Shown: positions 49,430-61,900 of the stretch, piece by piece
Layout: each line of letters starts with the position of its first letter
How positions within the stretch are numbered: position 1 is the first letter of the stretch
NCBI RefSeq assembly: GCF_014839805.1
Contig: NC_051121.1
Coordinates: 4,323,116-4,387,115, forward strand
Source: Manduca sexta
Taxonomy: Eukaryota; Arthropoda; Insecta; Lepidoptera; Sphingidae
DNA: 64,000 bases
Direction of reading: 5' to 3'
Program-made: the position numbers and the translations under genes
Notes under the pieces: generated by a model
Told to the model about the DNA's origin: nothing
Database searches by the model: none
The model's input: only the letters and a program-made list of their open reading frames with translations

Positions 49430-49481
49430 GTGGAACGTGATAGTGTACCGCTTTCCCGAGAAAGTGTCCGCAGATCCGCAG
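49430..49481 (+). CDS. isolated candidate internal exon (unknown gene)
   Basis: A 52-nt segment sits between a strong acceptor (TTTCTTTACAG) and a good donor (CCGCAG|GTGAGG), with about 50% GC in AT-rich DNA. Two frames are open: WNVIVYRFPEKVSADPQ (entering after one base and leaving in phase 0) and VERDSVPLSRESVRRSA. The first looks more protein-like, but I do not recognise either. It has no ATG, so an upstream coding exon would be needed. It could belong to the gene whose first exon ends at 38696. Confidence 0.4.
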
Positions 49482-51188
49482 GTGAGGCTGTGAACATGAT
49501 TATACAAATAACAAACAAGTTTTTACCGCAAAGTACAGTGGTACATGGCTTACGAAAAAGAAAATTAGCAATTCCTTACTAGTTACTGAATTTAATTAAA
49601 TTTTTACTCAATATTTTACAAACAGGTTATATATTACATCGAATAGGGTTAATTTTTAATCCGCTTATGATTGAATTTCCTTTTTTTATAAATGGCACGG
49701 CTACTGTTCGATATTAAAGTACTTTGGAAACCGATAATTCACATATTTACATCAAACCTAGTTTTCCAATTGGCTGGCCCCTGACATTTCGTCCGCAGGG
49801 GGTTTCTTCGAAATCTTCTATATGACTATCAGAATTAAATGTGGAACATCCGAAACTGTGCTACATATGAATAATAGAAAGTTATTACCCTTTCTTTCTG
49901 CACATGACATTTTGATCATGAAATTGTTTAAGTAAACCGTATTTATTGAAGTACCGCGTCTCAACAATTTGAATCGCTTTCTTCATGTTTTCACACTTTA
50001 TTTGCTGGCTGTACGGTTATTTACAAATGTTCATAATAGATTCACCAGACGAAACGAAAATTTAATCATTAAATTAACATTTAGAAAAACGGTTTTTAAC
50101 AATTTAAAATATATAAACGAATAACATATACTAAATTTGCTATTGCAATATTCTTACGTTGATAGAGAGAAAAGATGCCTTTACCTTCTTACTTTCTTGT
50201 GTAATATGTCTTATTTAAATTTTGCTTCCGAAAAAATAGCTTAGTTTTAAAATTAACATTTAGCCTGTGAGCGGCGTACTGATACTTGCTACATATGTTT
50301 AACCAAATTATTCGAGAATCCAAGAATAGAACGTAAAATTTTATTGTTTCACAAAACTATCTTTTTTTGTTTTATGATACACATAAATATCGTGGGAAGC
50401 TTACGAGTCATTAGAAAGCAATCAAGATATTTCGACTCCATTTGAAGTGGTCGAGTACATTATAATATAGTATATTTAATATGCATTCATAATACTTTGG
50501 TATAATTTAAAATTATTATTTTCATTTTAAACATACTTATACCACATGTAATTTTTTTTCAATTTTAGAATAATAAAACGCAGTATTAAATCTCATTGTT
50601 AACACGCTTGTCTGTGTTTTGCATTTTAAATACATTTAATTCGATTCGTGTCCTTGAAACGATTGGAAATTATTGGCCATTCTTAATACAGAACTAGTAT
50701 TTTTCTTCTAATTCGTTACAAGTGATATTGACATCCGTATCAGTATGGCCTTGCAATAAAGAATAGATTGCAAAAACACATGAATAGCTAGATTTTCAAT
50801 TTATAATATTGTCAATACATCTTGATTCTATGAGAAATACTTTGTATCGATTTAATGTGATATTACAAAACCAGTCTCCGGTTAATAGTCTTTCATTTAT
50901 TATCCCTTAATTTTGATATTATGGCGATAGTATACACTTGAATCAAGCTAAAAGGATTCCTTCACTTCTCTAAGCGTCAGTTAACTTTATTTACCCAATC
51001 GTTGGTCTTCCTGCTTGCTTTTCTTCTATCGTATTCTTCTGTTCAATACTTCTTTTTCTATTTTTCTTTTGCTTTCTATAATATCTATTTGGTAACCTCT
51101 TAAAAGTATACGGTTATACAAACGTTCATATTAGATTTACTAGACGTAGCGCAAATTTAATAATCAAATTAAACAAAACAAAAATAAA

Positions 51189-51217
51189 TTGATTTGATTT
51201 GATTTGATTTGATTTGA
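51189..51217. repeat. GATTT microsatellite
   Basis: Five to six perfect copies of GATTT in a row. Confidence 0.95.
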
Positions 51218-52468
51218 ACAATTAGAAAAATCATCATCGTATTTGTTTCAAATTCAAATATATACCTAAATTTTTTAGTATAGATATAAATTACACGTAA
51301 TTATGAATGAACTAGTGTGGTTGGTTTTGCCCTAACGTTCAACCTGCAAACAAAGCATCGGAATCGTTTACTTTTCCTTGTTTACAAAAACTTATTGCAT
51401 TAATGTACACTCAACATAGCTTTATAATTTCGTTACAAAACTCTCAAAAACTACTAAAACTATACTCTAACGTTACTTAGATGCACTGTTATCAACGTTT
51501 ATGTATGACTCATGGCGGAAGAATTTCGAAGTTTAGTTCCGAGAGATAAAATTTCGAAGAACGAAATCCTCGCGCTCCCCGGTACAAGAACTCTTATGAA
51601 TGGCGCTGCGTCACTAGTGAATCACGAACTTTTACGGTGTCCCAGATCGTTTTGCGAGTAGTTGTGACTCAACATAATCGATTGATTATATTTGTTATTA
51701 TTTTGTCATGATTTTGAATCGGATTCATGTTTGATAGTGATACGAATTAAAACAGGGATTTGAAATACGTAAATAAAATATGGAAATTTGTGTTAAAGTT
51801 TTATGTATATATTTACGTAGAGATTTAGGAAATAAAAAAACCATTTCAAATATTTTCTCTACATTATTTATCTATCCAACTGTATAGTATATTTATGTAT
51901 AAATTCCAAAAAAAACAATTAAATATATACATAGGATGGTACGCGAACTCTTTACAGTTAGAGGTCTACTATTATTCAAAACTATGTCATTGTGTCACCC
52001 GCCGCATTATATGGAATCTATTCTGTTATAACAATTGAATTCAAATCCATCTCATTACATTTTAAATTCAAAAACCTTATACATTATATTTGTTATGGTT
52101 AAATAGTTTTAAAGATTTAATTCGATATTCCATATAAATCTGTTTCAATTATTAAAATACGTAAACGATTAGTCACTATTTTATGGACCTTATCAACATA
52201 ATTTGCGTAAAACAAAAAAGATTATCATTTAAAAATATCATTGAGCGATTTATCTTTTCTGTAGCAATAAGGGTTAAATTTCTTTGGCATTGATGGTCTA
52301 GTAGCACATTTAGACATAAGTACTTGCATATGAAGTCCTTTACTGATATTAAACCGAATTGAAGGACCAAAAATGTTTGTCGAAGTTGTTGGACAGAGAA
52401 TTGTGTCCATGTGAGAAAGCAACTTATGGCTTTAGATAATTCTGAATCCTAAATACATCTTTTAATAT

Positions 52469-52505
52469 CCTTTTGCATTTCCCTTTTGCATTTCCCTTTT
52501 GCATG
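52469..52505. repeat. 13-bp short tandem repeat, three copies
   Basis: CCTTTTGCATTTC is repeated almost perfectly; the last copy ends in CATG. Confidence 0.85.
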
Positions 52506-54063
52506 CCTATGCTTAAGTTGCACGTTAAATATACTTTTTCCCATAATTATGATAATTTCCACCTCTACATATACCATCGAGTGTTTTCTTAATGTCCTTT
52601 TGATCACCGGAGGTGTCAATAATACAGGAAGTATCGTCAATTGATTTCGTGTCGGCTGTCCGCGGTCCGCACACACTTTCTTCGCTCACGGCACTTATCT
52701 ACGATTTTTATTTTTTTCTAATTGCCTGCAGACACGATGTCATTCACCCATATCACTAAAAACTTCTTTCAAACCACAATCCGTAATTATATAATGAAAC
52801 AATTATTTTTTACAAAACTATTTAATCATTGAAGATATATTTGTTTCATAATGTGTGGTATACTTTTCAAGCGTCATCACGTTTTTAGTTATGCAACACG
52901 CATCGACGACAGTTATTTCGTGCTTATACCTTGATGTTCGTCGTGAAACGCTCCAATGAGGGCAAAGACAATGCTACAAGTACCAAATGTGGGTGGTTAA
53001 ACAATAGACCATTTCTAGTAGACTTTATTCTACATGCAAATGAAATATGATGGATTAATAGAAATATCATTAAGCATTGTGTTAAAGATAAATGTGGTAG
53101 TCATGTTGAAGACAGTCTTCTCAGTAATATCAACTGGGTTAGTGCCACTCTCTTACAGAAAACCGGCATGATGTAGCAAATACTGTTGTGTTCTGTACGA
53201 CTACCTAACAATGTGAATTCCTCTTTCTAAAATTTTGGCAACGCATTTACCATTATTTCAATTCGGTAGATGTTTATGGTCGATCTTTGTCTTGCTAGCA
53301 GATGACGTGACGGATTTAAGTTTCATTCTGCTAATACCAAGCAGAAATGTAGAACAATTAATTTATTGACTTCAATTGAGGTTTGTTCCTATTCTAGGTA
53401 ACGGAGTTAATAAAAGTTGAATATATCACAAATAAAATATATCTAACACAACTGTAACTATAACAAAACTGGAAATTTTAAATAAAAAAAATTTAGATAC
53501 AATTTTTTAATACAATAAAATGTGCCCACAAGAGCTATCCAACCAAGAGTCCACATAGAGTAAAATAGATGATACAAGTATATGCAATATTTTTAAAATT
53601 ATTTGAGATAACAACATATTATCAGGCAATAAAAAAATGCTTAAACTTGAAATCGCAGTAGTCAAAGATTACAAAACCACCTATGCCTAAATTTTAAAAA
53701 TCTTAATCCGTAAACCCTTCTAAGCGTTCGAGGATTTTAAACATTGAAAATCCATGCATAGGATTAATAAAACTGTTAGAACTATTAATATCTCTAATAG
53801 AGTGTGATAAAGATACACAACACAGAGTAACTGGATATTATTGTATGATCTAGGGTTATTACAGTGCCAGAAAGTAGAATCAAAACCTGTAAAGCCAGTG
53901 TCAGTTAACATGCAATCCTTTAGAAACTCTTCACATAAAAACTTCCTCGTAAATAAGAAGTGTTACGGACGTAACGCAGAGGCAACCAGCGCCGTACCGA
54001 CTGGCGACGTGACGAGAATACTTATACGTTCTAATATGGCTGGCCCATAGTACCATTTGGTAG

Positions 54064-54095
54064 TAATGCAATTTGTCACACAACAAATTGCATTA
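54064..54095. repeat. perfect 13-bp inverted repeat with 6-bp loop
   Basis: TAATGCAATTTGT and its exact reverse complement ACAAATTGCATTA are separated by six bases. Confidence 0.9.
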
Positions 54096-55810
54096 GAATA
54101 GTATTGAAATAGACCTTGACATGACAATCATGAGTTGTCGCGTCTTGGGACTGAAGTCACAGTTATATTATTATGTGATACCAACGAAGAGTGTATAAGA
54201 GAACGAGTAAAAAATCATTAACAGGAATACAAGTAAAAAAGTATAGAAAATTATTTTGAAAGAGTTTCTTCAATTTATACCAGATAAATATGTTTACAGT
54301 AACAGACCACCACGTAAGAAATAATTGAGAGCGTGAGAATGAATCTCAAGTGCAATCCATCAATCATATGCAATCCATAATTTTATATTGATGAGGTGAC
54401 TGACTCAAGAACGTATCGTGTAGTCCCAAATTATAGTGCCGACTGGTCACGATGACGATCAACTGGTATTAAACGATCACGCGCCGATAACCAATAGGCA
54501 ACTAATTGTCCGTAACTGGACAATCTTAGAGATATGTCCTCGATGAAATTAAAGAATTGTCTTGTTAAGCAATTGACATGGCTTCTCTGGATTTGTGATG
54601 TTGCTAACATACTTAAAAATCTTGCAGATCAAAAATATAAAAGAATATGTGTATTAATTTAAATTGTATGAGTTCTGAAATGTTTCACACAAAGATCAAA
54701 TTTAGGTTTTCAATTGTAAGTTATTCAAATATGGAAAAATAACTTAATTTAGGATTCAATTCATATTGGTAGCCTGTAGGTACAATCGATTTGTAAGTAA
54801 CGTTTGACTCATCGCTTTGTCACTCAGTGTCGGCTACCAAACGACAATGTTTAAATAAGTGTTCGCAGTCTACAATTGAAAATGATGTTTGAATTACCCA
54901 AACTACGGTCAAACAGCTGGAGAAAAATAAGGCCTTTCTTGGAATTATTTTAGTATTACTCAGATACGGCTTTTGTTTTCGCATATAAGCTAGAGGTTTA
55001 CGGGAGTTTATTTAAATAGCTAAACAAAGAACGACATGGAATCTTTAAAATGTTTATGATGTCCGTCCGGATATTATGACCAATGCATGACCTCAATCGG
55101 GTTTTCCTCATATAATTGCTTAGGTTCTCGGCGTTAGTTGCTCCTACTTCTAACATATTAATAATGTAATTCCAAGTATATATAATTGGTTATGTAAAAC
55201 GATTTATAGTTAAGGCGTTCTTTAAATTCCTTGTGCTCAAAATATGCTTATTTTTTACATTAAGGATGGTGAAATCTACGCATTTATTTCGTAAATTATG
55301 ATGAATGAAGATGCTTTTAACAAACATGTCGAAGTTCATACATTGATTAAAACAACGGTATCAATGTAATCAATTATGTGAACTGTTGAATAATGACAAC
55401 AAGACAGTTTAAAAATCTTTGTCAAACACCACAGCAAAATTATTTATTTATTAAGTAGCTAATTTCTAAATTGATAACTACTTGATTAAGAATTAACTTA
55501 AGGGCTATTAATTCTAGAAGCAATAATATAAATCAAATTGCGTGTAAACTTCAGTGTAAAGTTCAAAGCATCATTTAAACACTAATACCACTAACTATTT
55601 AAAATCCGAGTGCGTTTACAGATTCCTAGGTTCAGATAGTCATCTCGCGTTATTATTCTGTTCATGTGGCCAGTTGGGCAGGTGATCTCCAACGCTTACC
55701 GCATTCCATATGAATCTTGTTACGTATTACCAGTTGGTACTTATTACTATAGGAGTTTGTATGCGAAGTGATGATCATTGATGGAATCGGTTACAGTATA
55801 TACTCATTGA

Positions 55811-55910
55811 AATAAAACTATTTTTGGGATTTTAACGCGGTTTTATATTATATTATAAAAAAATAGTTTTATTTAAATATCGAACATTCGCGTAAACATA
55901 AGAAATCACT
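55811..55910. mobile_element. MITE, copy C
   Basis: GATTTTAACGCGGTTTTATA and the end CATTCGCGTAAACATAAGAA match one end of copy A (12253-12480). Short AATAAAACTATTTTT inverted repeats flank its centre. Confidence 0.6.
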
Positions 55911-55934
55911 ACAGTTTAAACTAGATAATAAATG

Positions 55935-56035
55935 GCAATTGGCTCGCTTCTTTTCACATTATGGGATGGAATACACGGCGAAAAGTGGGTACTCTAGATG
56001 CTCAGCTTATCCTTTCGGGAATAATAGGCGTGAGT
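55935..56035 (+). mobile_element. SINE 3' fragment
   Basis: CACATTATGGGATGGAATAC, GGCGAAAAGTGGGTACTCTA and CCTTTCGGGAATAATAGGCG match the body and end of SINE copy D (34107-34372). The head is lost. Confidence 0.65.
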
Positions 56036-57114
56036 ATAGATAGATTAGATAGCTAACAACAGTAAACATTTCACTATAGTGATTAATGTTAATGAGTCGC
56101 AAGTCGCAACTGATGAACTGGTATACAGTAAAACCTGGATAGATTTGGTGACTGTTAAGGTATTCAGAATCTATTATCCCTTTAACATTTGAGAAAAAAT
56201 ACTTATGACTCTTTCTAATAATATCATTTTCACAAAAATATTCTAGTTCGTACAAAAGACAAAGGAAATAAAGGGGAAAAATACTGGATTAATGTGACGG
56301 TTTATTCGCTTCTGAGACCAAACGCAGCGTACGTTTATGACGCAACTGGTGTGCAATTATTTATTTAAAAACAATTACGTGGTTCGTGTTTAATGGACTG
56401 AAATGGAAGAAGACATCGCTTTTCTAACTTTATGAAAAAATTCAGTTTGTTGCCTGTCATTATTTACACATATCTAGTTTTAGCTTGGTCCTTCAAGCCA
56501 GAAACATTACTTGCGTTTATTTGTATTACATTCCACATCTATCGAACTTGTGCATATTTATAAACGTATTTGAGAGAGCCGATAAAAGTAATCGCATCTC
56601 AAACTGATCCCCTTCCGATGGAATTCTCAGATTAGATAGTAATATTGTCAGAAGTCTCAAGTATTGGATGTAAAATTGATAAACTCTTGTTATTGAAAGA
56701 TAATATTCTAATATTTATGTATATCCAAATGCAATTTCATAATATTTAAAAAGTTTTCTGGGAATATGAAATTATACCTGATACTTCAAAAGTAATTGCA
56801 TTTTGGTTCATATATTATCATCTGCCGATTCGTAACATTCAGCAATATCATCTATCTCTACTCATCATGAAATCAATTTTCAAGTAATCTACACATAATT
56901 ACAGCAATAACTATAGATTTATCACAGCAAAACTGCTAGAACGATCAACCAAACCTAATATTTCAGAGATGTTAATACTAACTAGAAACCATGTAAAAGG
57001 ATGCAATAAATCTCAGAATCTCGATCGAGTTTCTCAAGAGGAAGTTGTAGTACATTCCGTTTATTCTGGAGCAAACTAATTAACTGATGTATTAACGGAT
57101 ACTACACTATAGTT

Positions 57115-57324
57115 ATTCTTACATATTATAAAACAAAGTCCCCGGCCGCGTCTCTGTTTGAATTCAATAAACTCAAAAACTACCGAACGGATTTCAATGA
57201 AATTTGAAATGGAAGTAGTTTGATACCCTAGATAGGATATAGGCTTTTTATTCCGGAAATATAATAACGAGAATTTTATCCCGGAAGAACTTTTCATGTA
57301 GACGAAACCGCGAGCAAAAGCTAG
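57115..57324 (+). mobile_element. Helitron 3' fragment, no repeat array
   Basis: ATTATAAAACAAAGTCCCC, AACTCAAAAACTACC and the end CGAGCAAAAGCTAG match the 3' half of the Helitron at 33109-33873. The 5' half and the 123-bp units are absent. Confidence 0.7.
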
Positions 57325-58867
57325 TATTGATATAAACGCGAACAAGAAAATGTAGAGCATGAGAATAACGAACGTAGAAAATGCATGGTGTATCTGGATT
57401 AATTAGAAACATTGAATTGCAAGATTGATTTAAGCTGCAAAAAATAAGATTGTTGACACGGTTAAGTGAGTTGATGTGAAAAATAACTCGATGCTTTGCC
57501 GGGGCGATGACTTGCGTTGTTTATATGCTTTTAAATACAATGACTAATTAAAAGAACAAAAAGGCAAGTACAGATTTTTGTGGTAGTCAGATCTAATTTT
57601 ATGACGACTGCAGAACTTACATACAGCGTTCCAACTACAGTTCAAAACTTGCAATCGATCCAACTGAATTGAACGGCCTTGCCCGTTTGACATTGCCAGC
57701 GAATTAATTAAGGGTTTGACATTAAGCTTCAACGGCGAGGCAGCTGCAAATATCTGCAATTAACCCAGGCAGATGCACCACCGTGTACGGTCCACGCGTG
57801 CCGGCCGTTTAACTTTTTCATTTTCCAGAAATAGACCAGCCTAGCCTTTAGCGATGAAAAATGAGGTTTACAATTACCATGAACTTACATATAAACGTTA
57901 ATACTTCGTTTAAATGCGATTAACAGATAAACTTGAGTTGTGATGGATTGTCATTTAAAGTACATAAATGTTACCTATTTGTGGAGAGTTGGGTGGAAAT
58001 AGGGTCAAACCGTTTACGTATTTCTACGTACTTCTTGTAGGATAAAAAGTGAATGCATTATAATATACATATAGGTTCTCGAGGCTTGTATTCGCCATTA
58101 CAATGTCCAAAATCAATAATAATTATTATGATCCGTCAAAGGTTTGGGACTAATGTCTAAACTACTACTTTAACATTACATGCTTCAAAAACCCAAACTT
58201 ATTTTCATAGCTGGTTGTGGATTCGTTTTCAATTTGTATCACAAATGGCTCTGAGCCAACATCTTTACATTAAGGTAACTATGGAATGTCAAAACAGCCT
58301 GTTATGATTTATGTCTCGATTTACATATATATTGCTAAATGCAATTAGTGAGGTTAATTTTAAATCAAATAATAAATTCGACGCTTGCCGTCCATTGTAT
58401 TCTATTTCTGGTTTAAAAACAATTGTTATTGGATAGTGCGATGTTTTCGAATTGATCAGTTAAAGTAGGTATCGTTCGTTAGCTTTACATATTTATCGGT
58501 ATATAAAATAAACAGAAGATGATTCATAACGTGTGAAGTGTTAAGTCATACAATGTTATGACTTATGATCATAGGATCCTCATAATGATTGTATGTGTGT
58601 ACTATTTGGTTTCATTAAGTTATGTTATTCTATTTTATATGTATTGACTGGAATACTTAACCTTCTTTTCTCTTACGTATCTTTGAAATATCTATTGATA
58701 ATTTGCAGTTTAGAAGTTTTGCAGAAAAATGAATGCATAAATTAACTCATTTTGTATTCACAAAATATTTGGTTTGGATATAGCTAATACTAGTAGTGGA
58801 CTTCATCACTCACTCATGATGACGGTGGTATAAATATTCAGATTTGATTCTACCTTCTTCTCTTCTT

Positions 58868-58920
58868 TTTAACCGACTTCAAAAAGAGGAGGAGTTCTAG
58901 ATTAGACTGTATTTTTAGTG
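58868..58920 (+). mobile_element. LINE 3' tail fragment
   Basis: TTTAACCGACTTCAAAAAGA and GGAGGAGTTCT followed by GTATTTTTAG is a sequence repeated widely in lepidopteran genomes. Confidence 0.5.
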
Positions 58921-61900
58921 TTCTGGTAACGGTAATTAGTTTTAATTCCACAATCTAGTTTCTAGGTTATAACCAATTATATTAGATCACACGCCTTGTC
59001 TCTTGTGAGTACCATAACTCAAGCTCGATATCAAATGCCACATTCCCTTACGAGTGTTTCATTTGCTCAGGAATTCTCTTTGTTTGATCTTCACCAAACA
59101 AGGTGCGTTAATCATTAATCTGGAATGCGTGTCCACGTGTCGACTACTAGCTGTCTATACAGTCTACACTAATGTCATTTGTCCCAGGTAGTGCCAACAT
59201 CATAATAGATTCTGTTTTTGAAAATGGAACATCTTTGTTTAGAAAAATATTTACTTTACTCGGTATTACCTTTAATTTATTGATTGTATGGGAGAGTCAT
59301 TCTGGGCTAGGAAATAATGCTAAAGGTTTCGTCTGTTGCTCCCGTGAAGTACAATCGACAACACTATTACATTTAAACTAATGTACTTTCCTAAAATACT
59401 ATACTGTTTAAACTAATGTACTTTCGTTCTTTTACATTACAAAATTCTATGTCTTTGATAAATCTTAAATCATGACCTCTTGCATTACCGAAAAACCTCC
59501 TTTTCCGTCATAAAACATCACGTTATTACCTTCACCAATATTCATTATGGTAATGTTATTTAAATACCCCTTTTCCAAGCTAATAGAAGGCACGTGGCAT
59601 TCCTTACGGAACGCGTTCGCCCGCACACGTTACCTGCCATATGCCACCGACGCGTGTGCTGAACACCCCGTAGAATTTAACCGACCGTAACCATAAACTT
59701 CTTTAGAGCTTTTAAGTTGTTTAACGCAATAAAGTTGAAGAGAAGTTGAAATTAAAGATCGGATGGTGTATGTGATTACGTAAAAAGCCAATACCTAATA
59801 GTGTAAGCCTGAATAACGTCAGGATTATTGAAGATTTATGTAGTGGCCGAAATAAGATGGGTAGAGCAAATGATCTAACTAACGTTGTAGATTCAGCCAA
59901 GGTCCATGTTGATTGAAAGAGAGTCATAGCAAAAGGTTGTAATGTTTTTTGAATTTCATATGAATTAATTGAATGTGAGCAGATGTATTATATTTTAAAT
60001 AATATGTGAAGATAGATAAATCAATAAATAATACTGTATAAAATAACTAAATAAAGTGATACCATCGCAATACAGCAAGAAGAGCATTTTATAGACACTA
60101 AAAAATAATGAGATGTCGTAAACCCGATATTAACATTTGTGCAAGGCGATCTGTTGATATTTCTGAAATGATACAAAATGAAATCTTGACATTGTCTTAA
60201 TCAAATCTTTATAAACATTTCTAAGAACATAACATTTAACATATTAACAAATTATTATGACCATATATAGCAGTAGCATACCAGTAAATATGTTAGTAAT
60301 AAATTACGAAAGTTCTCTCTAAGAGCTTTCAAATTTATTTTGTAACGTCAAGTCAGATGCTATTGGTGTCTATTCAAATTGGGACGAGATTATATTATTA
60401 TTTTCTATTTATAATAGTACTTATCTTCTATATTATGTTAATACGTGAAGAAAAAACATTGTACCCATTGAGAGCACGGTGTGTGTGCAATATTACGCAA
60501 TTAAAGTTCATGTAGAGGTGTGGAAAAACATATGTGTAATGTGTGGTACAAATATATTATATCCGACGGTGGAATTTCGACCACTGGACGACCACTAGTA
60601 TAAAATAATATATTCATGCTGCCATATCCACCGGGCAAGCTATAAGCTACGTTTAAACAATGTAAAAAATATTTTGAGTATTTTTTTTTACATTTCGCTG
60701 GCTCACTATTACAAGGTTCTATGTTATATTTTTTACACAATTTGAATTATATGTCACAGAATACAATGTCTTTTTCAGTAAAAAATCCAATAATCCCACA
60801 AGATGAATGAAGAGGCAAACATTGCTTATTGTCTTTTAAATTTTTACCAACATGAAAATTTAAAATCAATTTTTTCGAACATAAGTAAAAATTAATACAG
60901 GTCCTAATAGAGATTTCTAGAATAACCAGGAATATTCCAGTAATTATGTGAAACTTTTTGCTGATACCATTAACAGTTTTGAATAAACACACACGCGATT
61001 TTATGTTAGTATTTCCTTACTTTCTTCCATCAAGTTAGCCATTAACTCATCGAATTATAATCGGTTGCGTACTATGTTACTTTCACTGTTATTTGCATTC
61101 CGGTGCGGAAGACCCGATGTATCGGATGGTAATTGTGGACAGATGTTACCGAACCAGTAAGGAGCTATTGGGGTGTGCCATAAAATGGGGCTGCCTTTTG
61201 GATGTACAGGGTGATGTTAAAAAAGAGAACAGAAATATATTGAGTTGCCTATTTATATATTTTTTGTTTAAATGTAGATTGGTTTCTGTATTGCTAACGT
61301 TAGTATTATGATATTATAAAATACTTATTAATTATGATTGTAATTATTTTGGTAGGGTAAAAAATTTACAAAAAATACTTTACTTCATTTGAGTCATGCA
61401 GTCCATTTTTGTCATTTTAATAAAAATTTATGTATATTTTCAAAGAATTGCAATTTGCATAGTTATTACCATAACGTGAAATGTAAGTGTTAGGTGTTAC
61501 TGTCTAATAACACGTTGTATTACTAATTAGAAAACAAGCATACCAGTATTGTATGAAGTAATTTATTAACATAAAAGTATCGCTAGATATACATTCCTAA
61601 CTATTGTGCAAGAATGTATCAGTTTTATTTATTCTTGACATAATGATATAACTACTGGATGTACTCATTATCTTAACAGAAACCCTATATAATTCCGAGA
61701 AACTATGACGGATGGTAACTCGACAATACACTGTAGCTATGTCCGAATTCTTATAGACTTACGCATGTATTTACCACGTGAACAAATTGACATTTAGTTA
61801 TTACACATTACCGGTTACTTTAATTATAATTTTTTTTTGTAGTACATTGACAAAGCAGATCTATATCAATTTCCTTATAATGTAATAATTATAACGGATA

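Noticed and set aside
61093..61311. 72-residue + strand open frame MHSGAEDPMYRM...
   Set aside because: Looks peptide-like at its start, but ends in a low-complexity AT-rich stretch and has no recognisable family or splice sites.
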